NCBI GenBank assembly: GCA_900466605.1
Contig: UBMU01000003.1
Span: forward strand, 310,001-374,000
Direction of reading: 5' to 3'
Source: Hyphomicrobiales bacterium
GTDB taxonomy: Bacteria > Pseudomonadota > Alphaproteobacteria > Rhizobiales > Rhizobiaceae
DNA length: 64,000 bases
The first letter of the stretch is position 1. Every line of letters starts with the position of its first letter. The notes beneath the pieces were generated by a model. That model saw only the letters and a program-made list of their open reading frames with translations, made no database searches and was not told the DNA's origin. This document shows positions 16,802 to 25,997 of the stretch, one piece after another. Position numbers and translations under genes: made by a program.

Positions 16802-18889
16802 TCAGGCCGCAGCGTCTGTCTTCGCGGCAGCGGCAACGCCGCTCGTCATGCTTCCGCCCGTTGCATCATCGGCGTTGACGAACGCCTCGATTTCGAGGCG
16901 CGGCATCGGCTTCCCGAACAGGAAGCCCTGCACCTGCAGGCAACCTTCGCGACGAAGGAAATCCACATGCTCTTCCCGCTCCACGCCTTCGGCCAGAACA
17001 GGAATATCCAGGCTTTGCGCAAGAATAAGCGTCGAGCGAACGATCGCGGCCGACTGCTTGTTGGTGACAACGCCATCGATGAAGGCCCGATCGATTTTGA
17101 TCTTGTCGAACGGAAAGCTCTGCAGCGTGGACAGCGAGGAATAGCCGGTGCCGTAGTCGTCCATTGCCACCTTGACGCCAAGCGCCTTCAGTCGACGAAT
17201 GGCATTCAGCGCATGCCCATGGTCGGCAATGATGCCGGTCTCGGTGATCTCGAGCTCGAGTCGCGGCGCCGCCAGTCCTGTTTCGACGAGGATCTGCTGT
17301 ACGATCTGCGGCAGACGGCTATCTGCGAGCTGCTGTGCAGCGACGTTGACAGCGATGCCCAGCGGGTTCTTCCAGGTGGCGGCCTCCGCGCACGCGCTGC
17401 GCAGGACCCACTCGCCCAGCTCCATGATAAATCCGGTCTTTTCGGCAATGGGGATGAACTCAGTCGGCGGAATATAGCCGCGCGTCGGATGCTTCCATCG
17501 CAGCAGCACCTCGAAGCCGAGCACGTCACGGGTGACGGTGTCGTTCTGCTGCTGATAGAACAGTTCGAATTCGCCCCTCTTCAGTCCTTCGCGCATTTCG
17601 ATCGCCAGCGCACTTCGCTCACGTGCGACTTCATCCATCGAAGGATCGTAGAAGCAGATGCTGCTTCCCGCCGTCGTCTTGGCACGGTACATGGCCACAT
17701 CGGCTTGGGATAGCAAGTCATCGATGGTACCTGCCCTGTCCGGAAAGCTGGAGATGCCGATGCTGGATCCGACACTGAGCGATTGGCCATTCCAGTCGAC
17801 CGGCTGCTCGATCTCCTCGAGCAACCGCTGCGCCACGTTCCTGGCTTCCGAGCGGCCGGCATGGTCGCGCATTACGACCACGAATTCATCGCCACCGACC
17901 CGGGCTACGAACTGCCCCTTCTGCATGACCTTAGCCAGCCGCTCGCCGATCGCACGCAGCAGGGCGTCGCCGGCAGCATGGCCATGGACGTCGTTGATTT
18001 CCTTGAAGCGATCGAGATCGAAGCAGAGAACGGCGACATTCCAGCCGATTTCATGATTGCTCTTTGTCGCAGTGGCCAGATGCTCGTTCAGCGCCGACCT
18101 GTTGGCCAGGTGGGTCAGAGGATCGTGCAGCGACAGATGACGATAGCGGGCGACCGCCGCCTCCGTCGACTGCATGTCAATGATGTAGGTCGAGGCGCCG
18201 AGAAGCAGGATGATGATCATGACCGCGCCGACAAGGCTCGTCATCACGCCGACGGAGAGAATTTCGCGCGGAACCGACACGCTCGCATCCGGGACGATCG
18301 TCATGCCAGCCATGCCGAGGAAGTGCGTCGAAACAATAGCAAGGATCAGAGGCAGGGCTGCGCCGATCGGGCTGAAGCGCGTTCTCGGGCGAGCAACCCG
18401 CCTCGTCACGAAGACGCCAAACCCGGCCGCAGCAATCAGCGACCCGATAACATAGGCACTGTTCCACTCGATATCGCCGGCAATCTTGTAGCCTGCAATT
18501 CCGACATAGTGCATGGCGGCCACACCAAGTCCGACAATGGCACCACCTGCCTCGACAAGCGCGTCCTTGCTCCGCATGGAGGCCACAGCAAAGCCGGCCA
18601 TCGTGGAAGCAATACCGATAAAGAGCGACAGCAACGTAAGATCGGACTCATAGCCGCTGAGCGTCGGCGCACGGAAGCCAAGCATGGCGATGAAATGCGT
18701 TGTCCAGATGGTCGCGCCGCCGACAAACCCAGACAGGAACAGCCAGTTGAGTTTCTGCAGTCCTTGCGTGCGCCGAACCCGTGAGAAGAGCCGTACCGTA
18801 AGCAAGGAACCAAGCAGACAAATGACGGTTGCAAAGACCAGATGCGGCCAGCTGTGTTCTGTGGCAATGCAGGTAAGGAGACGAGGCAT
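16802..18889 (-). CDS. MHYT-GGDEF-EAL membrane c-di-GMP protein
   Basis: 695 residues. The N-terminal MHYT domain (about 1-230, seven helices) carries three copper/oxygen-sensing-type repeats: TTHFIAMLG, AAMHYVGIAG and STHFLGMAGM. A GGDEF domain follows with an intact RVGGDEF (about residue 331) and no evident RxxD inhibitory site. The EAL domain has EVLLRWKHP (about 458), DDYGTGYSSLS and KIDRAFID, so it should be able to hydrolyse c-di-GMP. MHYT domains are proposed to sense diatomic gases through metal. No clear SD precedes the ATG. Net direction (synthesis or degradation) cannot be read from sequence. Confidence 0.95.
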   Translation of the reverse strand: MPRLLTCIATEHSWPHLVFATVICLLGSLLTVRLFSRVRRTQGLQKLNWLFLSGFVGGATIWTTHFIAMLGFRAPTLSGYESDLTLLSLFIGIASTMAGFAVASMRSKDALVEAGGAIVGLGVAAMHYVGIAGYKIAGDIEWNSAYVIGSLIAAAGFGVFVTRRVARPRTRFSPIGAALPLILAIVSTHFLGMAGMTIVPDASVSVPREILSVGVMTSLVGAVMIIILLLGASTYIIDMQSTEAAVARYRHLSLHDPLTHLANRSALNEHLATATKSNHEIGWNVAVLCFDLDRFKEINDVHGHAAGDALLRAIGERLAKVMQKGQFVARVGGDEFVVVMRDHAGRSEARNVAQRLLEEIEQPVDWNGQSLSVGSSIGISSFPDRAGTIDDLLSQADVAMYRAKTTAGSSICFYDPSMDEVARERSALAIEMREGLKRGEFELFYQQQNDTVTRDVLGFEVLLRWKHPTRGYIPPTEFIPIAEKTGFIMELGEWVLRSACAEAATWKNPLGIAVNVAAQQLADSRLPQIVQQILVETGLAAPRLELEITETGIIADHGHALNAIRRLKALGVKVAMDDYGTGYSSLSTLQSFPFDKIKIDRAFIDGVVTNKQSAAIVRSTLILAQSLDIPVLAEGVEREEHVDFLRREGCLQVQGFLFGKPMPRLEIEAFVNADDATGGSMTSGVAAAAKTDAAA

Positions 18890-19219
18890 CGGAAGGACCA
18901 GGTTGCGTTTGGGCTTTCATAGCCTCGGCTACATTCTGTATTCCTTAATCTCGCGGGAAATCCGGCTATATGGTTAAGCTTTCGCGATCCGCTTCAACTT
19001 GTGGAATCGCCCGCACGGTGGCACTCGCCAACAGCTTGTTTGGCAAAGTGTGGCCCTGGCGGATCAGCTTGCGTTTCCGTCGCATCTATACTATAGCGCA
19101 CGCGTCCGCGCAGACACCCTTGGAGGCAACGCGGATGAGGATGGGGTAACCCCGCCTCCAGTTCCGCGGCAAGCATAGGCACCCGCGGGGCTCTCCAAAT
19201 AACCTCGGAAGGAAAAGTC
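18890..19219. other. Divergent intergenic region between the MHYT gene and rplY
   Basis: 330 nt without a gene. The left half should hold the minus-strand promoter of the MHYT-GGDEF-EAL gene, which I could not define. The right half is the rplY leader, annotated separately. ATGGTTAA at 18970-18977 equals the complement of a CtrA half-site but has no partner. No tRNA-like cloverleaf was found. Confidence 0.5.
19121..19188 (+). promoter_or_regulatory. Two-hairpin structured leader of rplY
   Basis: Stem TGGAGGC (19121-19127) with GCCTCCA (19154-19160) encloses a smaller GGGG/CCCC hairpin. A second stem, CCGCGG (19164-19169) with CCGCGG (19183-19188), follows 15 nt before the SD AAGGA. CTATAC at 19086-19091 may be the -10. 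In E. coli the rplY leader also forms two hairpins and mediates autogenous repression by L25; extending that to this organism is inference. Confidence 0.45.
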
Positions 19220-19834
19220 ATGAGCCACGAAAGCTACGAGCTCAAGGCCGAGGCGCGCGAACGGGTTGGTAAGGGGTCCGCCCGTGAACTTCGCCGCAAC
19301 GGTTTGATTCCCGCTGTCATCTACGGTGACAAGCAGGCCCCCATTTCTATCGCTCTCAGCACCAATGAGGTGACGAAGCGCATTCACGCAGGTGGCTTCA
19401 TGACCACCATCGCGACCATCGAAGTCGACGGCAAGAAGTACAAGGTTCTGCCGAAGGACTACCAGCTCGATCCGGTCCGCGACTTCACGATGCACGTGGA
19501 CTTCCTGCGCGTTTCCGGCAACACCCAGGTTACCGTTGAAATCCCGGTTCACTTCGTCAACGAAGAAAAGTCCCAGGGTCTCAAGTCTGGCGGCGTTCTG
19601 AACATCGTTCGTCACGAAATCGAAGTTCATTGCCCGGCCGATGCGATCCCGGAATTCTTCAACGTTGACCTCAGCGGCAAGAAGATCGGCGACAGCATCC
19701 ACATTTCCGACCTGACCCTGCCGAAGGGTGTAGCGCCGGTTATCGCTGACCGCGACTTCACGATCGCGACGATTATCGCCCCGGCTGGCGGCGTTGACGC
19801 AACGGTCGCAGAAGAAGGCGAAGCCGAAGCCTGA
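19220..19834 (+). CDS. rplY: 50S ribosomal protein L25/general stress protein Ctc
   Basis: 204 residues, the long Ctc form: an N-terminal L25 domain that binds 5S rRNA ([29 protein letters not shown]) and a C-terminal beta domain ([36 protein letters not shown]). It ends in an acidic Ala/Glu tail. Strong SD GGAAGGAAAAG. Part of the central 5S protuberance of the ribosome. A structured leader precedes it and an intrinsic terminator follows, so it appears monocistronic, although pth and ychF lie downstream on the same strand. Confidence 0.98.
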   Translation: MSHESYELKAEARERVGKGSARELRRNGLIPAVIYGDKQAPISIALSTNEVTKRIHAGGFMTTIATIEVDGKKYKVLPKDYQLDPVRDFTMHVDFLRVSGNTQVTVEIPVHFVNEEKSQGLKSGGVLNIVRHEIEVHCPADAIPEFFNVDLSGKKIGDSIHISDLTLPKGVAPVIADRDFTIATIIAPAGGVDATVAEEGEAEA

Positions 19835-19859
19835 TCGCTTCCATAATTTGTAAAGCATA

Positions 19860-19891
19860 GGGCTCGCTTTCTCCCGAAAGCGGGCCCTTTT
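19860..19891 (+). terminator. Intrinsic terminator of rplY
   Basis: Stem GGGCTCGCTTTC (19860-19871) with GAAAGCGGGCCC (19876-19887), one T:G wobble, TCCC tetraloop and a TTTT tail. It lies 26 nt after the rplY stop. Confidence 0.88.
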
Positions 19892-20019
19892 CATTGCGCG
19901 CAAGGAAGCCGTTTCAGCAACATTTAATACATTTCATGAAACCATGCCGGTACGTTTTTAAAAGACCCACGGACGTAGAAAACCGTGAATGTAAAGTGCG
20001 GCTGGGAGCAAACGGAACA

Positions 20020-22380
20020 ATGAACAATTCCGTTGAAAATCGTTTTTTGGCAATCATTTGCGGAGCTTTGCTCCTATTCGTCGCTCCATTGTTCGTCCTC
20101 TTCCTGTTTCTTTCGTCCGAGCGTGCAGACAAGGAAATACGCGACCACATCTCGGTTCTTCTCGTCGCCAATTCTCAGGCCCTCGCAAAACCGCTCTGGG
20201 ATCTCGATGACGACAGCGTGACCCAGATCAGCGCGACGATCGTTTCGCAGGGCGCCATCGTCAAGGTTCAGGTTCGGGATCAATCCGGCCAGCTCGACGT
20301 GACGCAGTCGACGATACCGAAATCATTCAACGGCAATCTCGTCCAAGTGTCGCGCGCGATCATATACAACACCATCGACGGCCCAAAGAATCTGGGCACC
20401 ATCTCGGTCTTCTATCCGACGCTCGGCCTATTCTCCGGCCTAAAGCACGAGGAGGTCGTCTTCATGTCGATCTTCATCTTCGCAGTGCTTGCCGTCTTCA
20501 GCGCCGCGTTGATCGGCAATCGAATCTTCATCATCCGGCCGTTGATGCGCCTGACAGCAGCCGTCGAGGCCACCCGCCAGCTCGGCTCGCGGCATCACGT
20601 TAACTGGCAATCGAACGACGAGATGGGGCGCCTCGCCCGTGGCTTCAACGAGATGCAATCGAAGCTCGAGAGCGAGGAGCGCGAATTGAAGCTCGCTCAT
20701 CGCCGCGCCGTCGACATCTACGATCTGACGCCGGCCATGCTCTTCTCAATAGACGAGGATGACCGCATCACGGCCGTTAGCGACTACTGGCTCGTCGCGA
20801 CCGGATACGACCGGTTGCGCGTTGTCGGCGGCAGGTTCGCAGACCTCGTGACCGCGGACACCCGTGAAGCCTTCCTCAAACGCAAGAACGAACTCGACGG
20901 CGGCACCGCATTCGACGTGACGGTCAAGTTCATCTGCGCCGACGGAAGCATCATGGATGTGCTCATCCTGGAATCGACTGCGGTGACGGCGGGTCGCGAC
21001 CGACTCTCACTATCGGTCATGACCGATGTCACAGAGCTGAAGGCCTCCGAGGCACGCAACCATCAGCAGGCCATTCGCGACCACCTGACCGGTCTGCTGA
21101 ACCGCCAGGGGTTCGAGTCGGCGCTCGACGCCAAAATTCAGGAGGCGGACGCGGTCGGCCAGGAACTCGCTTGCCTGTTCGTCGATCTCGATCGCTTCAA
21201 GTGGATCAATGACAATCTCGGCCACGCCGAGGGTGACAAGGCGCTTCGCGAGTTTGTCGACCGGCTGAAGACCCATCTTGCACCATCGGACCAGGCAGCG
21301 CGCCTCGGCGGCGACGAATTCGCAATCCTTCTGCCGGCGAAGGACGCGGCTCGGCGAGCGAGCGCGATGGCGGAGCAGATCGCCTCCATCTTTGCAGAGC
21401 CATTCGGTCCGGACCTTCATCTGAGCGCCAGCGTCGGCATTGCAATCTACCCAAGTCATGCCACGACCGCGGCTGAGCTGCTGCAGAAATCCGACATGGC
21501 CATGTACGCGAAGAAACGTGACGGCAAGAACGGTGCACAGCTCTTCGACACCAGTATGCTTGACCATACCCGCGCTCGCGCAGAGATCGAAACCTGCATC
21601 GAGGCCGGCCTCGCCGATGATTGGTTTGACGCCTACCTGCAGCCGATCGTCAGCCTGAACGGCCGCGGCATTGCCGGGTTTGAGGCACTGATGCGTTTGA
21701 ACCACCCCCAAAAGGGTTTGATGGCGCCAGCCGAGATCATCAATGTCGCGGAGGAAACCGGCAAGATTATCCGCGTCGGCAACGTCATCATGGAGAAGGC
21801 GATCGCTCATCTCGCAGCCATTTCCCGCCTCCCCGGCATGCAGGATGGCTATCTCGCCATCAACTTTTCTCCGCTGCAGTTCGAAGCGTCGCTGCCCGCA
21901 CGGCTTGCCGCACTTCTCGGCCGCCATGGCATCCGCCCGCAGCGCATTGTCGTGGAGATCACAGAAGCGGTGCTGATGCACAACAATCCGCAAATCATCA
22001 CGGTGGTCACAGAGATGCGCCGCTTTGGATGCCGGATTGCCCTGGACGACTTCGGCACGGGCTATTCGTCGCTGAGCTATCTCAACCGCTTCCCGGTCGA
22101 TATCATCAAGATCGACCAGTCCTTCACGCAGTCGATCAACGACGCCAGCGACGACGTTCGTAAGAAGAGCCGTATGCTGGTGGAGAGCATTACCACCCTC
22201 TCCCACAAGATGGGCTGTACGGTCATCGCCGAAGGCATCGAGACCGAGGACGAATGCCAGACGCTGCACGAAATGGGCCTCGACTACGGCCAGGGGTATC
22301 TGTTCCATCGCCCACAGCATGCGGCGGCTCTGATCGAGCGCCTGTCCGCAGCCGAACAGCCTATCGCACGGGCATGCTGA
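20020..22380 (+). CDS. Membrane HAMP-PAS-GGDEF-EAL c-di-GMP receptor enzyme
   Basis: 786 residues from the ATG at 20020, placed directly before the first membrane helix; the frame is open further upstream but without domain character. Order: TM1 (about 11-32), a periplasmic domain of about 110 residues (LAKPLWDLDDDSVTQISATI), TM2 (about 145-167), HAMP, PAS (about 230-345), GGDEF with intact RLGGDEF (about 429), and EAL with GFEALMRLNHP (about 555), DDFGTGYSSLS and KIDQSF. Both catalytic signatures look usable. Its stop overlaps an ATG (ATGCTGA), and a periplasmic binding protein gene follows 23 nt later, suggesting that the two work together as receptor and ligand-binding partner. Confidence 0.95.
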   Translation: MNNSVENRFLAIICGALLLFVAPLFVLFLFLSSERADKEIRDHISVLLVANSQALAKPLWDLDDDSVTQISATIVSQGAIVKVQVRDQSGQLDVTQSTIPKSFNGNLVQVSRAIIYNTIDGPKNLGTISVFYPTLGLFSGLKHEEVVFMSIFIFAVLAVFSAALIGNRIFIIRPLMRLTAAVEATRQLGSRHHVNWQSNDEMGRLARGFNEMQSKLESEERELKLAHRRAVDIYDLTPAMLFSIDEDDRITAVSDYWLVATGYDRLRVVGGRFADLVTADTREAFLKRKNELDGGTAFDVTVKFICADGSIMDVLILESTAVTAGRDRLSLSVMTDVTELKASEARNHQQAIRDHLTGLLNRQGFESALDAKIQEADAVGQELACLFVDLDRFKWINDNLGHAEGDKALREFVDRLKTHLAPSDQAARLGGDEFAILLPAKDAARRASAMAEQIASIFAEPFGPDLHLSASVGIAIYPSHATTAAELLQKSDMAMYAKKRDGKNGAQLFDTSMLDHTRARAEIETCIEAGLADDWFDAYLQPIVSLNGRGIAGFEALMRLNHPQKGLMAPAEIINVAEETGKIIRVGNVIMEKAIAHLAAISRLPGMQDGYLAINFSPLQFEASLPARLAALLGRHGIRPQRIVVEITEAVLMHNNPQIITVVTEMRRFGCRIALDDFGTGYSSLSYLNRFPVDIIKIDQSFTQSINDASDDVRKKSRMLVESITTLSHKMGCTVIAEGIETEDECQTLHEMGLDYGQGYLFHRPQHAAALIERLSAAEQPIARAC

Positions 22381-22403
22381 ACACGGAAAGGAAAGCCAAT
22401 ACG

Positions 22404-23123
22404 ATGAAGAGACTGCTGGTTTTCATTCTGCTGAGCCTTACAGCCTCCCCTTGCGCCATCGCTGCCAGCGTTACGCTCGCCACTGAGGAGTATCCTCCCT
22501 TCAGCTATCGCGACGGAAAGACCATCAAGGGCGCCTCGGTCGAGCAAGTCGAAAAGCTGATGACGGACGCTGGCATCGACTACAAGATCGAGATGATGCC
22601 CTGGGCTCGAGCCTACAATCTCGCCCAGACCACGCCCTTGAGCTGCGTCTTCACCACGGCCCACAATTTGCAGCGCGATCCGATGTTCAGATGGGTCGAA
22701 CCGTTGCTGGTCGATCGCAATATTCTCATCACCAGATCGGACTCCGGCGTGAAGGCCAAGGATCTCGAGGAAGCAAAGCAATATACGGTCGGCACCCAGC
22801 GCGAAGACTATACGGAGGCGACGTTGAAGGACAACGGCTTCGTCAAGCTCGACGTCGCCACCGACTTCAACGCCACATTGCGTAAGCTGCTCAACGGCCG
22901 CATCGATATGATGCCGATCTCCGAGCTATATTTCGACAAGCTCAAGACGGAACAACCTCTGGAAAAGGTCACGGTGCTCTCCTCGCAACCCATGGGGATC
23001 GCCTGCGAAAGGAACTTCCCGAGCGATCTGCTGACCAAGATGCAAGCTGCACTGGACAAGCTGATTGCCGATGGCACGCAAAAGGCCATCTTCGCCAAGT
23101 ATGGCCTGAATTCCGCAGACTGA
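22404..23123 (+). CDS. Periplasmic solute-binding protein, SBP_bac_3 family
   Basis: 239 residues with a signal peptide (MKRLLVFILLSLTASPCAIAA) and the start of a type 3 amino-acid-binding fold (SVTLATEEYPPFSYRDGKTIKGASVEQVEKLM). The later PMFRWVEPLL, YTVGTQREDYTEATL and LLNGRIDMMPIS are typical of the family. SD AAAGGAAAG lies about 10 nt before the ATG. No permease or ATPase gene is nearby. Its position right behind the GGDEF-EAL gene, with a 23-nt gap, suggests that it signals to that protein instead of serving transport. Ligand unknown, probably an amino acid or polyamine-like compound. Confidence 0.9.
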   Translation: MKRLLVFILLSLTASPCAIAASVTLATEEYPPFSYRDGKTIKGASVEQVEKLMTDAGIDYKIEMMPWARAYNLAQTTPLSCVFTTAHNLQRDPMFRWVEPLLVDRNILITRSDSGVKAKDLEEAKQYTVGTQREDYTEATLKDNGFVKLDVATDFNATLRKLLNGRIDMMPISELYFDKLKTEQPLEKVTVLSSQPMGIACERNFPSDLLTKMQAALDKLIADGTQKAIFAKYGLNSAD

Positions 23124-23213
23124 TTTTTCTGACGTTATGGCCTCTCTGCCTTGACTTTGACGCCGTTTCGCGATGGTGAACGCATAAAGCACATTGCAAG
23201 GAATGAACGAGCC

Positions 23214-23930
23214 ATGCTGATCATCGCGGGACTCGGCAACCCCGGCACCAAATACGCCGGAAACCGCCACAACATCGGATTCATGGCCGTCGATGCCATC
23301 CACCGTCGCCATAATTTTTCGCCTTGGTCGAAAAAGTTTAAGGCCGAGATCGCCGAAGGCGAGATATCAGGCGAAAAGGTGCTGCTGATTAAGCCGCAGA
23401 CCTACATGAACCTTTCCGGTGAAGCTGTCGGCGAAGCCCTGCGCTTCTACAAGCTGCAGCCAGCCGATCTCGTAGCGATCTACGACGAGCTTGACCTCCC
23501 ATCTGGAAAAGCCCGCCTCAAGACGGGCGGCGGCCACGGCGGCCACAACGGTATCAAGTCACTGGATGCGCATTGCGGCAAGGAGTATCGCCGGCTGCGG
23601 CTCGGCATCGATCACCCCGGCGTCAAAGAACTGGTGCAGCATCATGTTCTCGGTGACTTCACCAAGGCTGATCAGGATTGGTTGGAGCCGCTGCTGAACG
23701 CACTTGCCGACAATGCTGATATGCTGGTTCGCAAGGAAGATTCGCAGCTGATGAATAAGCTGGCACTTGCTCTTGGCGGGAGAAGCGAAGAGGAAAAGCC
23801 GGTGCCTGAAAAGAAGCCAGCGGCAAAGTCTCATATCCACCAGGCCCGCAATCACAATCAGCCGAAGCTGCCTGCGACAGGGCCAATGGCCGAGATGCTG
23901 AAGAAGATGTTCGGCAACAAGGGCGATTGA
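23214..23930 (+). CDS. pth: Peptidyl-tRNA hydrolase
   Basis: 238 residues. Releases peptides from peptidyl-tRNA that drops off ribosomes. Motifs: [18 protein letters not shown] with the catalytic His, [13 protein letters not shown], and the RNA-binding [13 protein letters not shown]. It is about 45 residues longer than E. coli Pth because of a Lys/Pro/His-rich C-terminal tail ([18 protein letters not shown]), a common alphaproteobacterial extension. ATG at 23214 is the conserved start, with AAGGAATGA upstream. A GNAT gene follows after 3 nt. Confidence 0.98.
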   Translation: MLIIAGLGNPGTKYAGNRHNIGFMAVDAIHRRHNFSPWSKKFKAEIAEGEISGEKVLLIKPQTYMNLSGEAVGEALRFYKLQPADLVAIYDELDLPSGKARLKTGGGHGGHNGIKSLDAHCGKEYRRLRLGIDHPGVKELVQHHVLGDFTKADQDWLEPLLNALADNADMLVRKEDSQLMNKLALALGGRSEEEKPVPEKKPAAKSHIHQARNHNQPKLPATGPMAEMLKKMFGNKGD

Positions 23931-23933
23931 ACC

Positions 23934-24443
23934 ATGGCAGCCGGTGAACTCGTCATCCGCCCCGCCGAGTTTGGCGACCTGCCCGGCCTGCTTGCCCTCT
24001 ATCACGAACTCAACCCTGCCGATCCGGCGATGGACCGCGTCTGTGCCGAGGAGCGGTTTACAGCGATCCGCGCGCAGCCCGGCATGACGATTTTTGTCGG
24101 CGTTACCGGTCAGGCCATCGTCTCGTCGGTAACGCTGATCGTCGTCCCCAACCTCACCCGGAATGGCGCGTCCTACGCGCTGATCGAGAATGTTGTGACG
24201 GCTGCCGACTACAGGCAGCTTGGCTACGGACGGAGCCTGATCCAACACGCCATCGAAGCCGCCTGGGCAGCCGGCTGCTACAAGGTGATGCTCCTGACGG
24301 GCTCGAAGGATCCGACGACGCTGCGCTTCTATGAGAATTGCGGTTTCATCCAGGACAAGACGGGCTATCAGGTCCGGCGTGCCGACGACTATTCCTCTGG
24401 CTCCGCCGTCAACATCAGCGGAAAGCCGGCATCCTTTGCATAG
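23934..24443 (+). CDS. GNAT family N-acetyltransferase
   Basis: 169 residues with a single GNAT fold: VIRPAEFGDLPGLLALYHEL at the N-terminus, ALIENVVTAADYRQLGYGRSLIQHAIEAAW containing the acetyl-CoA pyrophosphate loop (QLGYGR), and VMLLTGSKDPTTLRFYENCGF. Substrate cannot be inferred. Starts 3 nt after pth. Its last 55 nt overlap the end of the convergent clpS gene. Confidence 0.9.
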   Translation: MAAGELVIRPAEFGDLPGLLALYHELNPADPAMDRVCAEERFTAIRAQPGMTIFVGVTGQAIVSSVTLIVVPNLTRNGASYALIENVVTAADYRQLGYGRSLIQHAIEAAWAAGCYKVMLLTGSKDPTTLRFYENCGFIQDKTGYQVRRADDYSSGSAVNISGKPASFA

Positions 24444-24700
24444 TCCATCGCCTCCTTGACCTTGGTCTCAGCGATGTCCTTCGTGCAGACCACCACGACG
24501 CTCGATCCCATCTTGTGCGCTGTCATCATCACGCGATAGCCAGTCTCCTCGCTCATGCGGAAGACTGCCTTCAGGATCATCACCACGAATTCGCGGGGCG
24601 TATAGTCGTCATTGAAGAGAATGACCTTATAGAGTTTCGGCCGATCCAGCTTCGGTTTTGACCTTGTCTTCGGTTTAAGGGCAATGTCGTTGTCACTCAT
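24389..24700 (-). CDS. clpS: ClpS2-type N-end rule adaptor
   Basis: 103 residues from the ATG at 24700 (GGGTGGG upstream), preferred over the ATG at 24724, which lacks an SD. The core YKVILFNDDYTPREFVVMIL carries the acidic substrate-binding residues, and VMMTAHKMGSSVVVVCTKDIAETKVKEAMDYA covers the ClpA-contact region. The AHKMGSSVVV version of the second half is, as I recall, characteristic of the alphaproteobacterial second paralogue ClpS2, whose N-degron choice is narrower than that of ClpS1. No clpA lies beside it. The 3' end overlaps the GNAT gene by 55 nt. Confidence 0.92.
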   Translation of the reverse strand: MSDNDIALKPKTRSKPKLDRPKLYKVILFNDDYTPREFVVMILKAVFRMSEETGYRVMMTAHKMGSSVVVVCTKDIAETKVKEAMDYAKDAGFPLMLTAEPEE

Positions 24701-24753
24701 CGGAAACCCACCCGTTGATGACATGGAGAGGCGCGCACAGTTTCGCGACTACC

Positions 24754-24782
24754 TATATTGCGCTGCAAAGGCGGGCGTTCAA
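24754..24782 (-). promoter_or_regulatory. Candidate clpS promoter
   Basis: On the minus strand TTGAAC (24777-24782), a 17-bp spacer, and AATATA (24754-24759), placing the start about 45 nt before the clpS ATG. The -10 match is modest. Confidence 0.3.
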
Positions 24783-24882
24783 CCCCTCACAATGCAAGAG
24801 ACTTGCGCGAAAAGCTTGACCGCAAGGCGCGTTTTATCCCATAGCCAGCACCAACGAATTCAAGAACAGCAGGTTTCAGGCC

Positions 24883-25986
24883 ATGGGCTTCAAATGCGGT
24901 ATCGTCGGTTTGCCGAATGTCGGCAAATCGACACTCTTCAACGCGCTGACCAAGACGGCAGCAGCGCAGGCAGCAAACTATCCTTTCTGCACGATCGAAC
25001 CGAACACCGGCGAAGTCGCCGTTCCGGATCCGCGCATGCAGAAGCTGGCGGCGATCGCCGGCTCCAAGGAAATCATTCCGACCCGCATTTCCTTCGTAGA
25101 CATCGCCGGCCTTGTGCGCGGCGCATCGAAGGGTGAAGGCCTCGGGAACAAGTTCCTCGCCAACATCCGCGAAGTAGATGCCGTGGTACATGTGCTGCGT
25201 TGCTTCGAGGACGACGACATCACCCACGTCGAGGGCCGCATCAATCCGGTCGGCGATGCCGACACGATCGAGACCGAGCTGATGCTCGCCGACCTCGAAA
25301 GCCTTGAGCGCCGCGTCGAGCAGACGCGCAAGCGCGCCACCGGCAAGGACAAGGATTCCATGGCGCAGCTGCCAGTCATGGAAGCCGTGATCAAGCTGTT
25401 GAACGAAGGCAAGCCCGCCCGTCTTCTCCTGAAGACGCTGGCGCCAGAGGAAATCGAGATCCTCAAAGGCCTCAACCTCCTGACCTCACATCCGGTTCTC
25501 TACGTCTGCAACGTCGCGGAAGCAGACGCGTCGACCGGCAACGAGCACACCAAGGCAGTTGCCGCGATGGCCGAGAAGCAGGGCGCCGAATGCGTCATCA
25601 TCTCGGCCGCGATCGAATCCGAAGTCGCCCAGCTTCCCGACGAAGAAGCGACGGAGTTCCTGTCGGCGCTTGGCCTCGAAGAAGCTGGTCTCGACCGGCT
25701 GATCCGTGCCGGCTATCACCTGCTCGACCTGATCACCTATTTCACCGTCGGCCCCAAGGAAACCCGCGCCTGGACCATCGTGCGCGGCACCAAGGCGCCA
25801 GCCGCCGCCGGCGTGATCCACACCGACTTCGAGCGGGGCTTCATCCGCGCCTTCACCATTGCCTATGACGACTACATCAACTTCAAGGGTGAAGTCGGTG
25901 CCAAGGAAGCAGGCAAAGGCCGCGACGAAGGCAAGGAATATATCGTCCAGGACGGCGACGTGATCCACTTCCGCTTCAACACCTAA
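24883..25986 (+). CDS. ychF: Ribosome-binding ATPase YchF
   Basis: 367 residues, Obg-family P-loop protein that in E. coli binds ATP rather than GTP and associates with ribosomes. Motifs: G1 GIVGLPNVGKSTLFNALT, the G2/G3 region (SFVDIAGLVRGASKGEGLGNKFL), a coiled-coil insertion (SLERRVEQTRKRATGK), NVAEAD at the G4 position (where classical GTPases have NKxD), and a C-terminal TGS-like domain ending IVQDGDVIHFRFNT. Full length. Followed by a strong terminator. Confidence 0.97.
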   Translation: MGFKCGIVGLPNVGKSTLFNALTKTAAAQAANYPFCTIEPNTGEVAVPDPRMQKLAAIAGSKEIIPTRISFVDIAGLVRGASKGEGLGNKFLANIREVDAVVHVLRCFEDDDITHVEGRINPVGDADTIETELMLADLESLERRVEQTRKRATGKDKDSMAQLPVMEAVIKLLNEGKPARLLLKTLAPEEIEILKGLNLLTSHPVLYVCNVAEADASTGNEHTKAVAAMAEKQGAECVIISAAIESEVAQLPDEEATEFLSALGLEEAGLDRLIRAGYHLLDLITYFTVGPKETRAWTIVRGTKAPAAAGVIHTDFERGFIRAFTIAYDDYINFKGEVGAKEAGKGRDEGKEYIVQDGDVIHFRFNT

Positions 25987-25997
25987 GACCAAATGAC

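Noticed and set aside
18970..18977. ATGGTTAA, the complement of a CtrA half-site, upstream of the MHYT gene
   Set aside because: A single 8-mer without a second half-site at the usual spacing; expected by chance.
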